Assembly: GCF_030811455.1 (NCBI RefSeq)
Contig: NZ_JAUSQU010000001.1
Coordinates: 7,626,001-7,690,000 of the forward strand
Length of the DNA stretch: 64,000 nucleotides
Reading direction: 5' to 3'
From: Streptosporangium lutulentum
GTDB lineage: Bacteria; Actinomycetota; Actinomycetes; Streptosporangiales; Streptosporangiaceae
The notes under the pieces were generated by a model, which did no database searches, was not told the DNA's origin, and saw only the letters and a list, made by a program, of their open reading frames with translations. Positions 40,255 through 48,868 of this stretch are shown here, piece by piece (the stretch's first letter is position 1; every line of letters begins with the position of its first letter). Position numbers and translations under genes: made by a program.

Positions 40255-41430
40255 GTGTCCGATCTGCCGTTTTTCGCCCCCCTTCGCGCCCGATTGAAGG
40301 CCCTTCCCCCTCTGTGGGTGGACACGGCGCTCGCCGTACTCGTGATGGTCGCGCAGCTGGGGCCGTTCCTCTCCCGCCACACCCCCGGCGCCGGGCCGTG
40401 GCACTGGTGGGGATACGTGGTCGTGATCGCGACCGCCGTACCGCTGGTATGGCGACGACGGGCACCCGTGGTCGTGCTGATGGTCACCCTCGTCGTGGGC
40501 GCCCTCTACGACCTCGCGGACAACCTCCCCTCGCAGCCGATCTGGTACGGCGGGCTCATCGCGCTCTACACGGTCGCCGCCCACTCCTCGCGCCGGCCCC
40601 GCGTGGCCATGCTCGTCTTCTCGTGCGGCGGTGGCCTGCTCCTGGTCGGCTCCTCGGAGACCGCGCTGCGCGGCATCGTGCAGTTCATCGCCGCGTACGC
40701 GATCGGCCGCGCCGCCGCCGCCGCCCGCGCGTACGCCACCGCCCTGGAGGAGCGAGCCTCCCGGCTGGAGTACGAGCGCCGGATCGAGGCCGAACGGGCC
40801 GCCGAGCGCGAGCGAGCCCGGATCGCCCGCGACATGCACGACATCCTCGCCCACGCGGTCAGCCTCATGGTGGTACAGGCCGAGGCCGGTCCCGTCGTGG
40901 TCAGAAGCGACCCGGCCCGCGCCGAAGCCGCCTTCGACGCGATCGCCTCGGCCGGGCGCGACGCCATGGTCCAGCTCCGCCGCATGCTGGGCGCGCTCAA
41001 GGATGACCCGGGGCCGCGCTCGCCGCAACCGACCATCGTCGACCTGGCCAAGCTGGCCGACGGGGTCTCCGGAACCGGGCTCGACGTGACCTACTCCGTC
41101 TCGGGTGAGCCCAGGCCGCTGCTCCCCGACGCCGAGGTCGCCGCCTACCGGATGACCCAGGAAGCCCTCACCAACGTCGTCAAGCACGCGGGCGCCACCC
41201 GCGCCGACATCCGGCTCCTCTGGCAGGACGACACCCTCATGATCAGCGTCATCGATGACGGCCACGGCTCAGGATCCCCCTTTCCCGCCGGCGGAAACGG
41301 CCTGATCGGCATCCGCGAGCGCGCCGCCGCCTTCGGCGGCTCCACCACCGCCGGACCCCGCCCGGACGGACCGGGCTTCCAGGTGCTCGTACGGCTGCCG
41401 CTGGCACAGGCGACGACGGCATCACCGTGA
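40255..41430 (+). CDS. NarL-pair-type sensor histidine kinase (HisKA_3) without adjacent response regulator
   Basis: A 391-residue kinase from the GTG at 40255 (a TTG at 40246 with AAGGA is an alternative). Four to five membrane helices (about 25-150), then a coiled dimerisation region, the phospho-acceptor in ARIARDMHDILAHAVSLMVVQAEAG, and a HATPase with YRMTQEALTNVVKHAGATRADI, ISVIDDGHG and GNGLIGIRERAAAFGG. HisKA_3 kinases normally pair with a LuxR-type regulator encoded next to them; here the next gene is a small GIY-YIG-like protein, so the regulator is elsewhere or missing. Confidence 0.9.
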   Translation: MSDLPFFAPLRARLKALPPLWVDTALAVLVMVAQLGPFLSRHTPGAGPWHWWGYVVVIATAVPLVWRRRAPVVVLMVTLVVGALYDLADNLPSQPIWYGGLIALYTVAAHSSRRPRVAMLVFSCGGGLLLVGSSETALRGIVQFIAAYAIGRAAAAARAYATALEERASRLEYERRIEAERAAERERARIARDMHDILAHAVSLMVVQAEAGPVVVRSDPARAEAAFDAIASAGRDAMVQLRRMLGALKDDPGPRSPQPTIVDLAKLADGVSGTGLDVTYSVSGEPRPLLPDAEVAAYRMTQEALTNVVKHAGATRADIRLLWQDDTLMISVIDDGHGSGSPFPAGGNGLIGIRERAAAFGGSTTAGPRPDGPGFQVLVRLPLAQATTASP

Positions 41431-41534
41431 GAAAAACGGATCGACCCGGACTCCGGCCGGCGGGTCCATAACGTCTTGATCACCACGCCTCGGCGATCAC
41501 GAGGCGGCCGGAGGCGGTACGGCAGGATCCTCCT

Positions 41535-41939
41535 GTGGAACGTGATCTGGTGGAACTGCGCATCCGTGACGGAGACCTCGCCGACTCCGGGTCCTGGGTC
41601 TACGTCTGGACGCTCGAAGGCCAGGTGATCTACGTCGGTACCACCGGTCTTCCCCCGGAGGTCAGAACCTGGCTCCATCTTCACGACCCGGACCCCGACG
41701 TCGGCCGGGTGAGAGCCCGCCACCCGGAGATCGGCTCGCTCGACGTGATCGCTTTCCGGCTGCCCGAGTCCGTGCCGCGCCCGCGGGTCAAGATCGCGGT
41801 GATCGACCGCCTCAGCGCCCTGGGACTGCTCTCCGAGCACTACGTGGGCGATCCGCCGCGCCACGAACCCATCGGAGACGAGTGGTCTCCCCTTCTCCTT
41901 TCGATCACCAGCCGGATCGAACGATCCGGGACCGGATGA
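41535..41939 (+). CDS. Small protein with GIY-YIG-like core
   Basis: A 134-residue protein. Residues about 20-50 read WVYVWTLEGQVIYVGTTGLPPEVRTWLHLHDPD, which fits the GIY-YIG nuclease beginning (VYVW...VIYVGTTG) and is followed by a helix with Arg and His. The canonical catalytic Glu is not obvious. The rest (VIAFRLPESVPRPRVKIAVIDRLSALGLLSEHYVG) may be a small helical domain. Function as a nuclease is not proven. GTG start; it ends just upstream of the trp leader. Confidence 0.55.
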   Translation: MERDLVELRIRDGDLADSGSWVYVWTLEGQVIYVGTTGLPPEVRTWLHLHDPDPDVGRVRARHPEIGSLDVIAFRLPESVPRPRVKIAVIDRLSALGLLSEHYVGDPPRHEPIGDEWSPLLLSITSRIERSGTG

Positions 41940-41991
41940 TCTAGCCCGTAGCGGCTGCAACCGCCTCTGCCCGGCGGGTTAGGATGGGCCC

Positions 41992-42033
41992 ATGCATCGT
42001 TTGTCATGTCTGAGCTGGTGGCGCTCCTCATAG
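41992..42033 (+). CDS. Trp leader peptide (13 residues, two adjacent Trp codons)
   Basis: ATG CAT CGT TTG TCA TGT CTG AGC... encodes MHRLSCLSWWRSS and ends at TAG. Trp codons are consecutive at residues 9-10 (42016-42021). An AGGA ribosome-binding site lies eight bases upstream. It is the sensor of a transcription attenuator that precedes the tryptophanyl-tRNA synthetase gene. Confidence 0.88.
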   Translation: MHRLSCLSWWRSS

Positions 42034-42090
42034 GAGCGGCCACCTCTCGCGCATGACCCCGGGCCGTTCGAAACGGACGGCCCTTTTGTG
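42017..42090 (+). promoter_or_regulatory. Trp attenuator: mutually exclusive pause, antiterminator and terminator hairpins
   Basis: Strand 1 (42017-42028, includes the Trp codons) pairs with strand 2 (42032-42044) as a 12-bp stem with one bulge and a CAT loop. Strand 2 (GAGCGGCC at 42034-42041) can instead pair with strand 3 (GGCCGTTC at 42062-42069). Strand 3 also forms the 5' arm of the terminator (42061-42069 with 42075-42083, loop GAAAC), which is followed by TTTTGTG. A ribosome stalled at the Trp codons would free strand 2 and prevent termination. Confidence 0.88.
42061..42090 (+). terminator. Attenuator terminator
   Basis: A nine-bp stem (GGGCCGTTC/GGACGGCCC, one G-U) with a five-base loop and a TTTT tail, 65 bp before the trpS start. 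Confidence 0.85.
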
Positions 42091-42154
42091 TTCTCTCCCT
42101 GAATGAAGGGGCCGCTGTCAGGACGGCGGATCACCCAGCACTCAGGAGAACCTC

Positions 42155-43258
42155 ATGAGCACCGTCCTCGGCGTTGAACAGCCCGTCCTCTCCTCTCCCC
42201 CCGACGTACCGGGGGTGTCCGCCGCCCAGCGCCGCAGTGCCTCGCTGGAGGAGGCGATCCGCCGGGATCCCGGGCGGTTCCGCGTGCTCACCGGAGACCG
42301 TCCCACAGGCCGGCTGCACCTGGGCCACTATTTCGGCACCCTTCACAACCGGGTCCGCCTGCAGAACCTCGGCGTGGAGATGTTCCTGGTCATCGCCGAC
42401 TACCAGGTCCTCACCGACCGGGACGTCGCCGATCACCTCACCGAGTACGTCGAGGGTCTGGTTCTGGACTACCTGGCCGTCGGCATCGACCCCGACCGGA
42501 CCACGATCTTCGCTCACAGCGCGGTCCCCGCTCTCAACCAGTTGCTGCTGCCCTTCCTCAGCCTGGTCTCGACCGCGGAGCTGAGCCGCAACCCCACCGT
42601 CAAGGACGAGATCGCCAACTCCCGGCAGTCGTCCGTCAGCGGTCTCATGTTCACCTACCCCGCCCATCAGGCGGCCGACATCCTGTTCTGCAAGGCCAAC
42701 CTCGTCCCGGTCGGCCAGGACCAGCTGCCCCACCTGGAGGTCACCCGTACCGTCGCCCGCCGTTTCAACGACCGTTACGGCAGCGGCGCGGCGGTGTTCC
42801 CCGAGCCCGACGCCCTGCTGTCGGCCGCGCCGCTGCTGCTGGGCACCGACGGCACCAAGATGAGCAAGAGCCGCGGCAACGCCATTTCCCTGGCCTCGAG
42901 CGCCGATGAGACCGCCAAGCTGATCCGGGGCGCCAAGACCGACGCCGACCGGCACATCACCTACGACCCGGTCACCCGGGCCGAGGTCTCCAGCCTCGTC
43001 CTCCTGGCCGCGCTCTGCCTGAACCGCGACCCCCACCGGGTCGCCGAGGACATCGGTGCGGGAGGGGCCGCCGCCCTGAAAAGAACCGTCACCGAGGCCG
43101 TCAACGAATACCTGGCTCCGATGCGGGCACGCCGCGCCCGGTACGCCCAGGAGCGCACCTATCTCCGCCACATCCTGCGCGAGGGCATCGGACGCGCCAA
43201 CGCCGTCGCCGAGAGCACTCTCGACGAGGTGCGAACCGCCATGAACGCCCTTTACTAG
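42155..43258 (+). CDS. trpS: Tryptophanyl-tRNA synthetase, attenuator-controlled (probable auxiliary/antibiotic-resistant type)
   Basis: A 367-residue class I synthetase. Signature motifs are TGDRPTGRLHLGHYFG (HIGH equivalent HLGH at 55-58) and GTDGTKMSKSRGN (KMSKS). It charges tRNA-Trp. The N-terminal extension of about 40 residues is longer than in housekeeping TrpRS. In Streptomyces a second TrpRS, resistant to indolmycin, is induced through a leader with Trp codons; this gene has the same leader logic, so it is probably such an auxiliary enzyme. The ATG has CAGGAGAACCTC before it. Confidence 0.94.
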   Translation: MSTVLGVEQPVLSSPPDVPGVSAAQRRSASLEEAIRRDPGRFRVLTGDRPTGRLHLGHYFGTLHNRVRLQNLGVEMFLVIADYQVLTDRDVADHLTEYVEGLVLDYLAVGIDPDRTTIFAHSAVPALNQLLLPFLSLVSTAELSRNPTVKDEIANSRQSSVSGLMFTYPAHQAADILFCKANLVPVGQDQLPHLEVTRTVARRFNDRYGSGAAVFPEPDALLSAAPLLLGTDGTKMSKSRGNAISLASSADETAKLIRGAKTDADRHITYDPVTRAEVSSLVLLAALCLNRDPHRVAEDIGAGGAAALKRTVTEAVNEYLAPMRARRARYAQERTYLRHILREGIGRANAVAESTLDEVRTAMNALY

Positions 43259-43266
43259 GACCTGTC

Positions 43267-43299
43267 GCGGGGGCGATCTCCATCGGAGATCGCCCCCGC
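43267..43299 (+). terminator. Terminator after trpS
   Basis: A perfect 15-bp stem (GCGGGGGCGATCTCC with its complement) and an ATC loop, eight bases after the stop codon; no T-tract. Confidence 0.75.
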
Positions 43300-43477
43300 A
43301 CCCCGGTCGTCAGACCGGCGGTCCTTCTCAGCCGAGGAGCTTCTCCCCGTGAAGAGCGCCCCCGCGCTCCGCCGCTCCCGCTCGAACTCGGAAGCGCGGC
43401 CGTATCGCGCGGTGAATAGATGAATAACCCTTGACCACCGGCAAAAGAATTGCCGCTGCTTTTGCTACGCTCGATGA

Positions 43478-44557
43478 ATGTTTCGTTCTCGGCGCAGGCT
43501 CACATCAAGTGAGCCATCGCCCTTACGAGTGCACGTGGTGTCGGAGACCACTTTCACCATACGTGGCCACGGCGTGCACAGCGCCTATGAAGAGTGCCTT
43601 CGGGCGGTTGACGAAATGCCTGACGTGGAGCAGGTCAAAGGTCTCCGGGCTTATGGAAGATCTGTCATTCTTCACGTGCACACGATGGGCCCCGTGGCGG
43701 TGCTTCGAATGCTGGCCCACCGCGGCCCACGACTGATCACCGCCCACGTCACACCGGCGTCACTCATCGGGAACATCAGAGGCGCCGACCTGTTTCCCGG
43801 TTTCGCCCGGTGGTACATGAAGGTCGTCTACAACCTGGCGGACCTCGTCCTGTCGGTCAGCCAGGCGACGACGGCGGAGCTTGAGGAGATCGGCGTCCGG
43901 AGCCGGATTCTCCTCACGGTCAACGCCATCGACGAACGACGGATCCACCTGCTCTCACGTCAAAGGAAGAGCCTGCGCCAGAGGTTCGGCTGGGATGACG
44001 AACTGGTCATACTCGGCGTTGGCCAGATACAGGCGCGCAAGGGCGTGGAGGAGTTCGTCGCGTGTGCCGGAATGCTGCCGCACCTGCGGTTCGTCTGGGT
44101 GGGCGGGATGCCGTTCGGCGTGCTGTCGGACAGGCGGAACGAGCTCGTACGTCTATGTGAGACCGCACCGGAAAACGTGAGGTTCACCGGGCTGCTCCCT
44201 CGGGACAAGGTGTTCGAATACTACGCGGCCTCCGACGTTTTCTTTCTCCCGTCCAAACACGAGACATTCGGACTGGCCACCCTGGAGGCGGCCACCGCCG
44301 ATCTTCCCCTGATCCTCAGCGATCTGGACTGTTATCAGAACTGGCTCCAGGACGCCTATGTGCACGGCGAGACGGTGACGGATTACGTCGAGGCGATCCG
44401 GAGCATGGAGAACGCGGAATGGCGAGCCAAATGGGGAGAGCAGGCCTCGGAGGTGGCGGCACGATACGGGACCCGGATGCTCACGCACGGTCTTCGTGAG
44501 GCGTACTCGCTCGCCGTTCGGCGTTCCTCCTCCTCGCAAGAGCCTCAGCGCCTGTGA
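43478..44557 (+). CDS. GT4-family glycosyltransferase
   Basis: A 359-residue GT-B enzyme. The N-terminal domain shows VHVVSETTFTIRGHGVHSAYEECL, LHVHTMGPVAVL and DLVLSVSQATTAEL. The C-terminal domain has VILGVGQIQARKGVEEFVACAGML, NVRFTGLLPRDKVFEYYAASDVFFLPSKHETFGLATLEA, the E-x7-E donor-binding region. Such enzymes glycosylate lipids, natural products or wall glycans; the acceptor is unknown. Codon usage near the start is less GC-rich than neighbours. No partner genes adjoin it. Confidence 0.85.
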   Translation: MFRSRRRLTSSEPSPLRVHVVSETTFTIRGHGVHSAYEECLRAVDEMPDVEQVKGLRAYGRSVILHVHTMGPVAVLRMLAHRGPRLITAHVTPASLIGNIRGADLFPGFARWYMKVVYNLADLVLSVSQATTAELEEIGVRSRILLTVNAIDERRIHLLSRQRKSLRQRFGWDDELVILGVGQIQARKGVEEFVACAGMLPHLRFVWVGGMPFGVLSDRRNELVRLCETAPENVRFTGLLPRDKVFEYYAASDVFFLPSKHETFGLATLEAATADLPLILSDLDCYQNWLQDAYVHGETVTDYVEAIRSMENAEWRAKWGEQASEVAARYGTRMLTHGLREAYSLAVRRSSSSQEPQRL

Positions 44558-44620
44558 ACGCACCGGCCGCGAACCGGAGCCGGGAGAACTTTGAGGCCAA
44601 TAGTCGCTTATGGTGTTTTT

Positions 44621-45448
44621 GTGCCAGCCAGTCAATGCCACCGTGACCAGCTCAAGGTGTTCCTGCGCGCCAAGAGGGAGGCCCTGCGGCCCGCCGACGT
44701 CGGGATGCCCGACGGAGGACGCCGCCGTACTCCCGGGCTGCGCCGGGAGGAGGTGGCCGTGATCGCCGGGGTCGGGGTGTCCTGGTACACCTGGTTGGAG
44801 CAGGGGCGCGACATCAAGGTCTCCGACGCCGTGCTGGACGCGATCGCCCGCGCGCTGAAGCTCGACGAGGCGGAACGCACCCACCTGTATGTGCTCGCCG
44901 GACTGAATCCGCCGGATCCCGCAGGCCGGCCGGGCGCGCCGGTGAGCGAGCAGCTCCGCGCGGTGCTGGACGCGTGGATGCCCAACCCGGCGCACGTGCT
45001 GGACCGGCACTACAACTTGGTGGCGATGAACGACGCGGCCAGGCGGGTGTTCGGATTCGACGACGACGTCCGGAACTGCATGGTGGCGTTTTTCACCCAC
45101 CCGACCTACCGCGGCCGGTTCACCGAACGGCACGAGTTCGCCCGGGACATGGTGGCCGACTTCCGCGCCAGTTCGGTCCGCTATCAAGACGATCCGCTCT
45201 TCGGGCGGATCGCCGAGGAGCTGTGTACGGCCAGTCCGGAGTTCGCCGAGCTGTGGGCGCGGTCGGATGTGCGTTCCCGCTCCCAGGGGATCAAGGCGAT
45301 CACCCACCCCGAGGCCGGGGATCTCACCTTCGACTACTCCCTGCTCCGGCTGCCGGATCGCGCGGATCTCAACGTGGTGCTGCACACGCCGCATCCCGAC
45401 ACCGACACCGAGGAGAAGGTGCGCAGCCTGGTGGCACACCCGGGATGA
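44621..45448 (+). CDS. XRE-family regulator with MmyB-like ligand-binding domain
   Basis: A 275-residue protein. The helix-turn-helix occupies about 8-80 (LKVFLRAKREALRPADVGMPDGGRRRTPGLRREEVAVIAGVGVSWYTWLEQGRDIKVSDAVLDAIARAL) and is followed by the MmyB-like domain (LDAWMPNPAHVLDRHYNLVAMNDAARRVFG through NVVLHTPHPDTDTEEKVRSL). Members bind acyl ligands. The GTG at 44621 gives the usual N-terminus; a TTG at 44591 would add residues. It lies 44 bp upstream of a quinone oxidoreductase gene, the target commonly paired with this family. Confidence 0.92.
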   Translation: MPASQCHRDQLKVFLRAKREALRPADVGMPDGGRRRTPGLRREEVAVIAGVGVSWYTWLEQGRDIKVSDAVLDAIARALKLDEAERTHLYVLAGLNPPDPAGRPGAPVSEQLRAVLDAWMPNPAHVLDRHYNLVAMNDAARRVFGFDDDVRNCMVAFFTHPTYRGRFTERHEFARDMVADFRASSVRYQDDPLFGRIAEELCTASPEFAELWARSDVRSRSQGIKAITHPEAGDLTFDYSLLRLPDRADLNVVLHTPHPDTDTEEKVRSLVAHPG

Positions 45449-45492
45449 GCCGGCACTGCCTCGGTGAAAGCCGTCCCAGCACGATGGACGGC

Positions 45493-46455
45493 ATGAAGGC
45501 AATCACGATTCCCGAATTCGGCAGCGCCGACGTCCTCCGTCTGGACGAGGTCGAGATCCCCGTGCCTGGGCCGGGGCAGGTCTCCATCGACGTGGGCTAC
45601 GCGGGCGCCAACTTCGCCGAGATCCTCTACCGGCGGGGCGTGGTGGACGTGCCCCTGCCGTTCGTGCCGGGCATCGAGGTGTCCGGCCGCGTCCGCGCTC
45701 TCGGCCCCGGCGTCGAGGGACTGCGGGTGGGCCAGCCGGTCGCCGCGCTGACGATCGTCGACAGCGGCGGCTACGCCGAGGTGGTGACCACCTCCGCCGA
45801 CCTGGTGGCCCCGCTGGACGGCCACGACCTGGGGCTGGGCGTCGCGGCGGCGCTGCCGTCCAACAGCACCACCGCGTTTCTCGTGCTCGACCGGGTGGCC
45901 CGCATCGAACCGGGGGAAAGCGTGCTCGTGCACGCCGCCGCCGGAGGCGTGGGCAGCCAGCTCGGCCAGGCCGCCCGGTCGCTGGGCGCGGGCCGCGTGG
46001 TGGGCACCGTGGGCAGCCCCGCCAAGATCGAGACAGCCAAGGCGTTCGGCTACGACGAGGTCGTCCTGCGCGAGCAGGTGGCCGACGCCGGTCGATTCGA
46101 CGTCGTGGTGGACATGGTCGGCGGTCCGGCGCGACGGAGCAGCCTGGACCTGCTCGCGCCGATGGGCCGGATGGTGGTGATGGGCAACGCCTCCGGCGCC
46201 GAGGACGTCGGGATCTCGGCCGACGAGCTGTGGTTCACCAACAAGACGGTCTGCGGGTTCACCCTGGCCGCGTTCTCCGCCGCCTTCCCCGTGGAGGCGG
46301 GTCGGGCGCTGCGCCGGGCGGTGGCCGCGGCCGCGAGCGGGGAACTGGGGCTGCGGGTCGAGTCGCTGCGGCTGGAGCAGGCCGCGGAGGCGCACCGCCG
46401 CATCGAGTCGGGCCGCACCACCGGCAAGCTCGTGCTCGAAGTCGAACGGATGTGA
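45493..46455 (+). CDS. Zinc-independent NADPH:quinone oxidoreductase-like (MDR family)
   Basis: A 320-residue medium-chain dehydrogenase/reductase without the zinc ligands: MKAITIPEFGSADVLRLDEV, FVPGIEVSGRVRALGPGV, then the Rossmann domain VLVHAAAGGVGSQLGQAARSLGAGRVVGTVGS (NADPH loop AAGGVGS). It reduces quinones or enals. An ATG at 45484 gives three more residues; the ATG at 45493 (MKAIT) fits the family. It follows the XRE regulator closely and is probably controlled by it. Confidence 0.92.
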   Translation: MKAITIPEFGSADVLRLDEVEIPVPGPGQVSIDVGYAGANFAEILYRRGVVDVPLPFVPGIEVSGRVRALGPGVEGLRVGQPVAALTIVDSGGYAEVVTTSADLVAPLDGHDLGLGVAAALPSNSTTAFLVLDRVARIEPGESVLVHAAAGGVGSQLGQAARSLGAGRVVGTVGSPAKIETAKAFGYDEVVLREQVADAGRFDVVVDMVGGPARRSSLDLLAPMGRMVVMGNASGAEDVGISADELWFTNKTVCGFTLAAFSAAFPVEAGRALRRAVAAAASGELGLRVESLRLEQAAEAHRRIESGRTTGKLVLEVERM

Positions 46456-46677
46456 GGGCCCGAATCCCCCTGGCTTTCCGCATTAAATGCGATATCAGAT
46501 TGCACAGTGAAACGTAAGTTAAGAAATAATAACCAAGGGGGACTTTTCCCTGCGCACGCGTGGGGGCCTCAAGCGATCTTGAAGGAAGTGGGACCTCTCC
46601 GGATAACGCCCCTCTTGTCCCTGCCGATTTTCTGGCAAGGTATCAGGGATCACGACCCCCCGATCGAGGACGGAAAG

Positions 46678-47148
46678 ATGACCAACCCCTACCACAACCA
46701 AGATCCGCAGTACGGTGCCAACCCCTACCAGCAGGCCCCGCAGTACGGCGCCAACCCCTACCAGCAGCAGGATCCACAGCAGGGCTACGGGCACTACGGG
46801 CAGCAGCCCTCCCAGCCCACCTACCAGCAGCAGGCGTACCCGCAGCCCGGGCCCGCGGAGAAGGGATTCTTCGCCCGTCTTTTCGATCTCAGCTTCGACC
46901 AGTATGTGACGACGAGCATCATCAAGGTCATCTTTATCATCAGCGTGGTGCTTCAGGGGCTCTGGGCGATCTACTTTATGGCCGCCGGCTTCTTCGTGAG
47001 CACGGGGGCCGGCATCCTCACGCTCATCCTCGCTCCGATCGCCTGGTTCTTCGCCCTCCTCCTGACGCGCGTATGGATGGAACTGCTGATCGTCATCTTC
47101 AAGATCAAGGAAGACCTGGGAGCGATCCGCACCCGCGGTGGGTTCTGA
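46678..47148 (+). CDS. DUF4282 membrane protein with Gln/Tyr/Pro-rich N-terminus
   Basis: A 156-residue protein. The N-terminal 60 residues carry tandem YGANPYQQ-like repeats (PQYGANPYQQAPQYGANPYQQ) and are disordered; the rest is the DUF4282 domain (FFARLFDLSFDQYVTTSIIKVIFIISVVLQGLWAIYFMAAGFFVS...LILAPIAWFFALLLTRVWMELLIVIFKIKEDLGAI) with two to three helices. DUF4282 proteins are found widely in actinobacteria and have no assigned function. ATG after GAGGACGGAAAG. Confidence 0.9.
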   Translation: MTNPYHNQDPQYGANPYQQAPQYGANPYQQQDPQQGYGHYGQQPSQPTYQQQAYPQPGPAEKGFFARLFDLSFDQYVTTSIIKVIFIISVVLQGLWAIYFMAAGFFVSTGAGILTLILAPIAWFFALLLTRVWMELLIVIFKIKEDLGAIRTRGGF

Positions 47149-47603
47149 GACGCCCCGTTTCCCCGACTCTCCGGCGGCGCGGCGAACCGCGTCGTCACCG
47201 GCACGGGGATGGACGCGAGGGCCGCGGCGAAGGCGACGAAGACGCCCGCCCCGATGGGGGATCCCCTCTGATCATCGAATCACGTCAGGCGATCATCTCG
47301 CGGGGCGCCGCGGGGCCCTCGCGGTGTGCCGTACCGCCCGAAGGACCCCGCGGTGGCCGGTGAGGCCGGGCGGGTGGGGCGGCCACCCGTCGTGGAGCCG
47401 CCCTTTGCGCTTCGGCGCCGGCTCGCTCGTGCCGCCCAGCCGGATCGTGATCCCGTCCGGGCGGTGAAGGTGACGCGCGGACCTTCGTGTAACGGCCAAC
47501 TATTGACTTTAGGAAATTATTGCCCTGTGCAATGAATCGGCGCGAGGAGGGGCGGGAAGGGGAATATCGATCCGATCTCCACACGAGAAAGGTGGTGACT
47601 GAC
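47149..47603. other. 455-bp spacer without recognisable gene
   Basis: Low-complexity GC-rich frames on both strands have no start signal or domain that I recognise. The only candidate element is a promoter for the SPW gene: TTGACT at 47503 and TGCAAT or TGTGCA near 47526-47533, with AT-richer DNA around it. Confidence 0.5.
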
Positions 47604-48038
47604 ATGGCCGAGCGTTCACTGCTCGACATGGACCAACATCCTGACATCACCGCACTGCGCGCCCGATACGATCTCGCGGCCGAGATGCCGTTCGCCCAGG
47701 TCGTCAGCGGCCTGACCTTCCTGGGTGGCCTGTACCTGGCCATCTCACCATGGGTCGTCGGCTTCGACGGACGTACGACGCTGACCGTCAACAATCTGAT
47801 CACGGGAATCGCCGTGGCGCTGCTGGCCGTCGGGTTCGCGTCTGCCTACAGCCGTACGCATGGCGTCACCTGGGTCATACCGTTCATCGGACTCTGGACG
47901 ATCATCGCCCCCTGGGTGCTCCCCGGGCACGGGGCGACCACCTCGGTGGCCGTCAACAACCCCGTCGTAGGATTCGTGATCATCTTGTGCGGCCTGGCAG
48001 GCATCGGAATCGGCATGATGTCGTTGCGCCGGCGCTGA
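47604..48038 (+). CDS. SPW-repeat membrane protein
   Basis: A 144-residue protein with four membrane helices in two SPW-type repeats: FLGGLYLAISPWVVGF and TIIAPWVLPG mark the motifs, each following a helix and preceding the VNN element (TVNNLITGI, AVNNPVVGF). The SPW repeat family is of unknown function and occurs in actinobacteria and other phyla. The ATG at 47604 gives MAERSLLDM; GTG codons at 47592 and 47595 are alternatives. A strong hairpin follows the stop. Confidence 0.9.
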   Translation: MAERSLLDMDQHPDITALRARYDLAAEMPFAQVVSGLTFLGGLYLAISPWVVGFDGRTTLTVNNLITGIAVALLAVGFASAYSRTHGVTWVIPFIGLWTIIAPWVLPGHGATTSVAVNNPVVGFVIILCGLAGIGIGMMSLRRR

Positions 48039-48046
48039 CCGGTCCA

Positions 48047-48080
48047 CCGGCGTAGGCCGTCACACCGCGGCCTACGCCGG
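48047..48080 (+). terminator. Terminator after the SPW-repeat gene
   Basis: A perfect 13-bp stem (CCGGCGTAGGCCG with its complement) with an eight-base loop, eight bases after the stop; no T-tract. Confidence 0.75.
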
Positions 48081-48279
48081 ACCGCGGTCACGCGCGGGTC
48101 CCGCCGGGACCGCGGCGGTTCGCGTCGCCGGCGCCACGGGGCCCGGTGCCCCGGCACGCGCCGTACGGCCGGCCGTCCCGGTGACGATGTCAGCGGATGC
48201 GACGGACAGTCGCCGACACGCACGTGTTCGCGGAGCGATCGCACAGGTTCGCGGAGCCGACCCTGTAGAAACGGTTCCC

Positions 48280-48789
48280 ATGGCAGATCATGTGGATCAG
48301 GAACTCGTCGGAGGCGATCTCGACGCGGTCACCTCCGCCGTGCTGACCGCCTCGCGGGTGCTGGTGGCCGTCTCCGCGCGATCGCTCGCCTCCACCGAAG
48401 GCAGGATCACCCTGCCCCAGTTCGGGATGCTGCTGGTGGTCGGACAGGGGGAGACCAAGCTGGTCACCCTGGCGGAACGGCTCGGCGTGAACCCCTCGAC
48501 GGCCATGCGCATGGCCGACCGTCTCTCCGCGGTGGGCCTGGTGTGCAGGGAGGCGAATCCGAGTGATCGCCGGGAGACGCTGCTCCGGCTCACCGGCGAA
48601 GGGCGTCGCATCGTCGACGAGGTGATCGCTCGTCGTCGAGCGGAGATCACCGCGATCCTCGCCCGGATGCCGGCGGATCAGCGGCAGGCACTCGTCACGG
48701 CCATGAGGGCGTTCAACGAGGCCGGCGGCGAAGATCCGGAGCACGGCGCCTTTCCCCTGGGCCGGCCGGACGATCCCTCTCATTCCTGA
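48280..48789 (+). CDS. MarR-family transcriptional regulator
   Basis: A 169-residue protein with a winged helix: ITLPQFGMLLVVGQGETKLVTLAERLGVNPSTAMRMADRLSAVGLVCREANPSDRRETLLRLTGEGRRIVDEVIARRR. The wing DRRETLLRLT and recognition helix STAMRMADRL are clear. The ATG at 48280 (MADHVDQEL) gives a normal length; frames further upstream are less likely. It precedes the oxidoreductase gene at 48869 by 79 bp and may control it. Confidence 0.92.
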   Translation: MADHVDQELVGGDLDAVTSAVLTASRVLVAVSARSLASTEGRITLPQFGMLLVVGQGETKLVTLAERLGVNPSTAMRMADRLSAVGLVCREANPSDRRETLLRLTGEGRRIVDEVIARRRAEITAILARMPADQRQALVTAMRAFNEAGGEDPEHGAFPLGRPDDPSHS

Positions 48790-48868
48790 CGGGAAGGCGG
48801 TGACATTCACGGCTTTCCGTGCCCAAAAGTTATTGTTTGTCCGAGAACGGGCCGGTAGAAATGGTCGC

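Noticed and set aside
47285..47803. Minus-strand frame in the spacer before the SPW gene
   Set aside because: Runs into the SPW gene on the other strand, is rich in Arg, Pro and Gly, and has no start signal.
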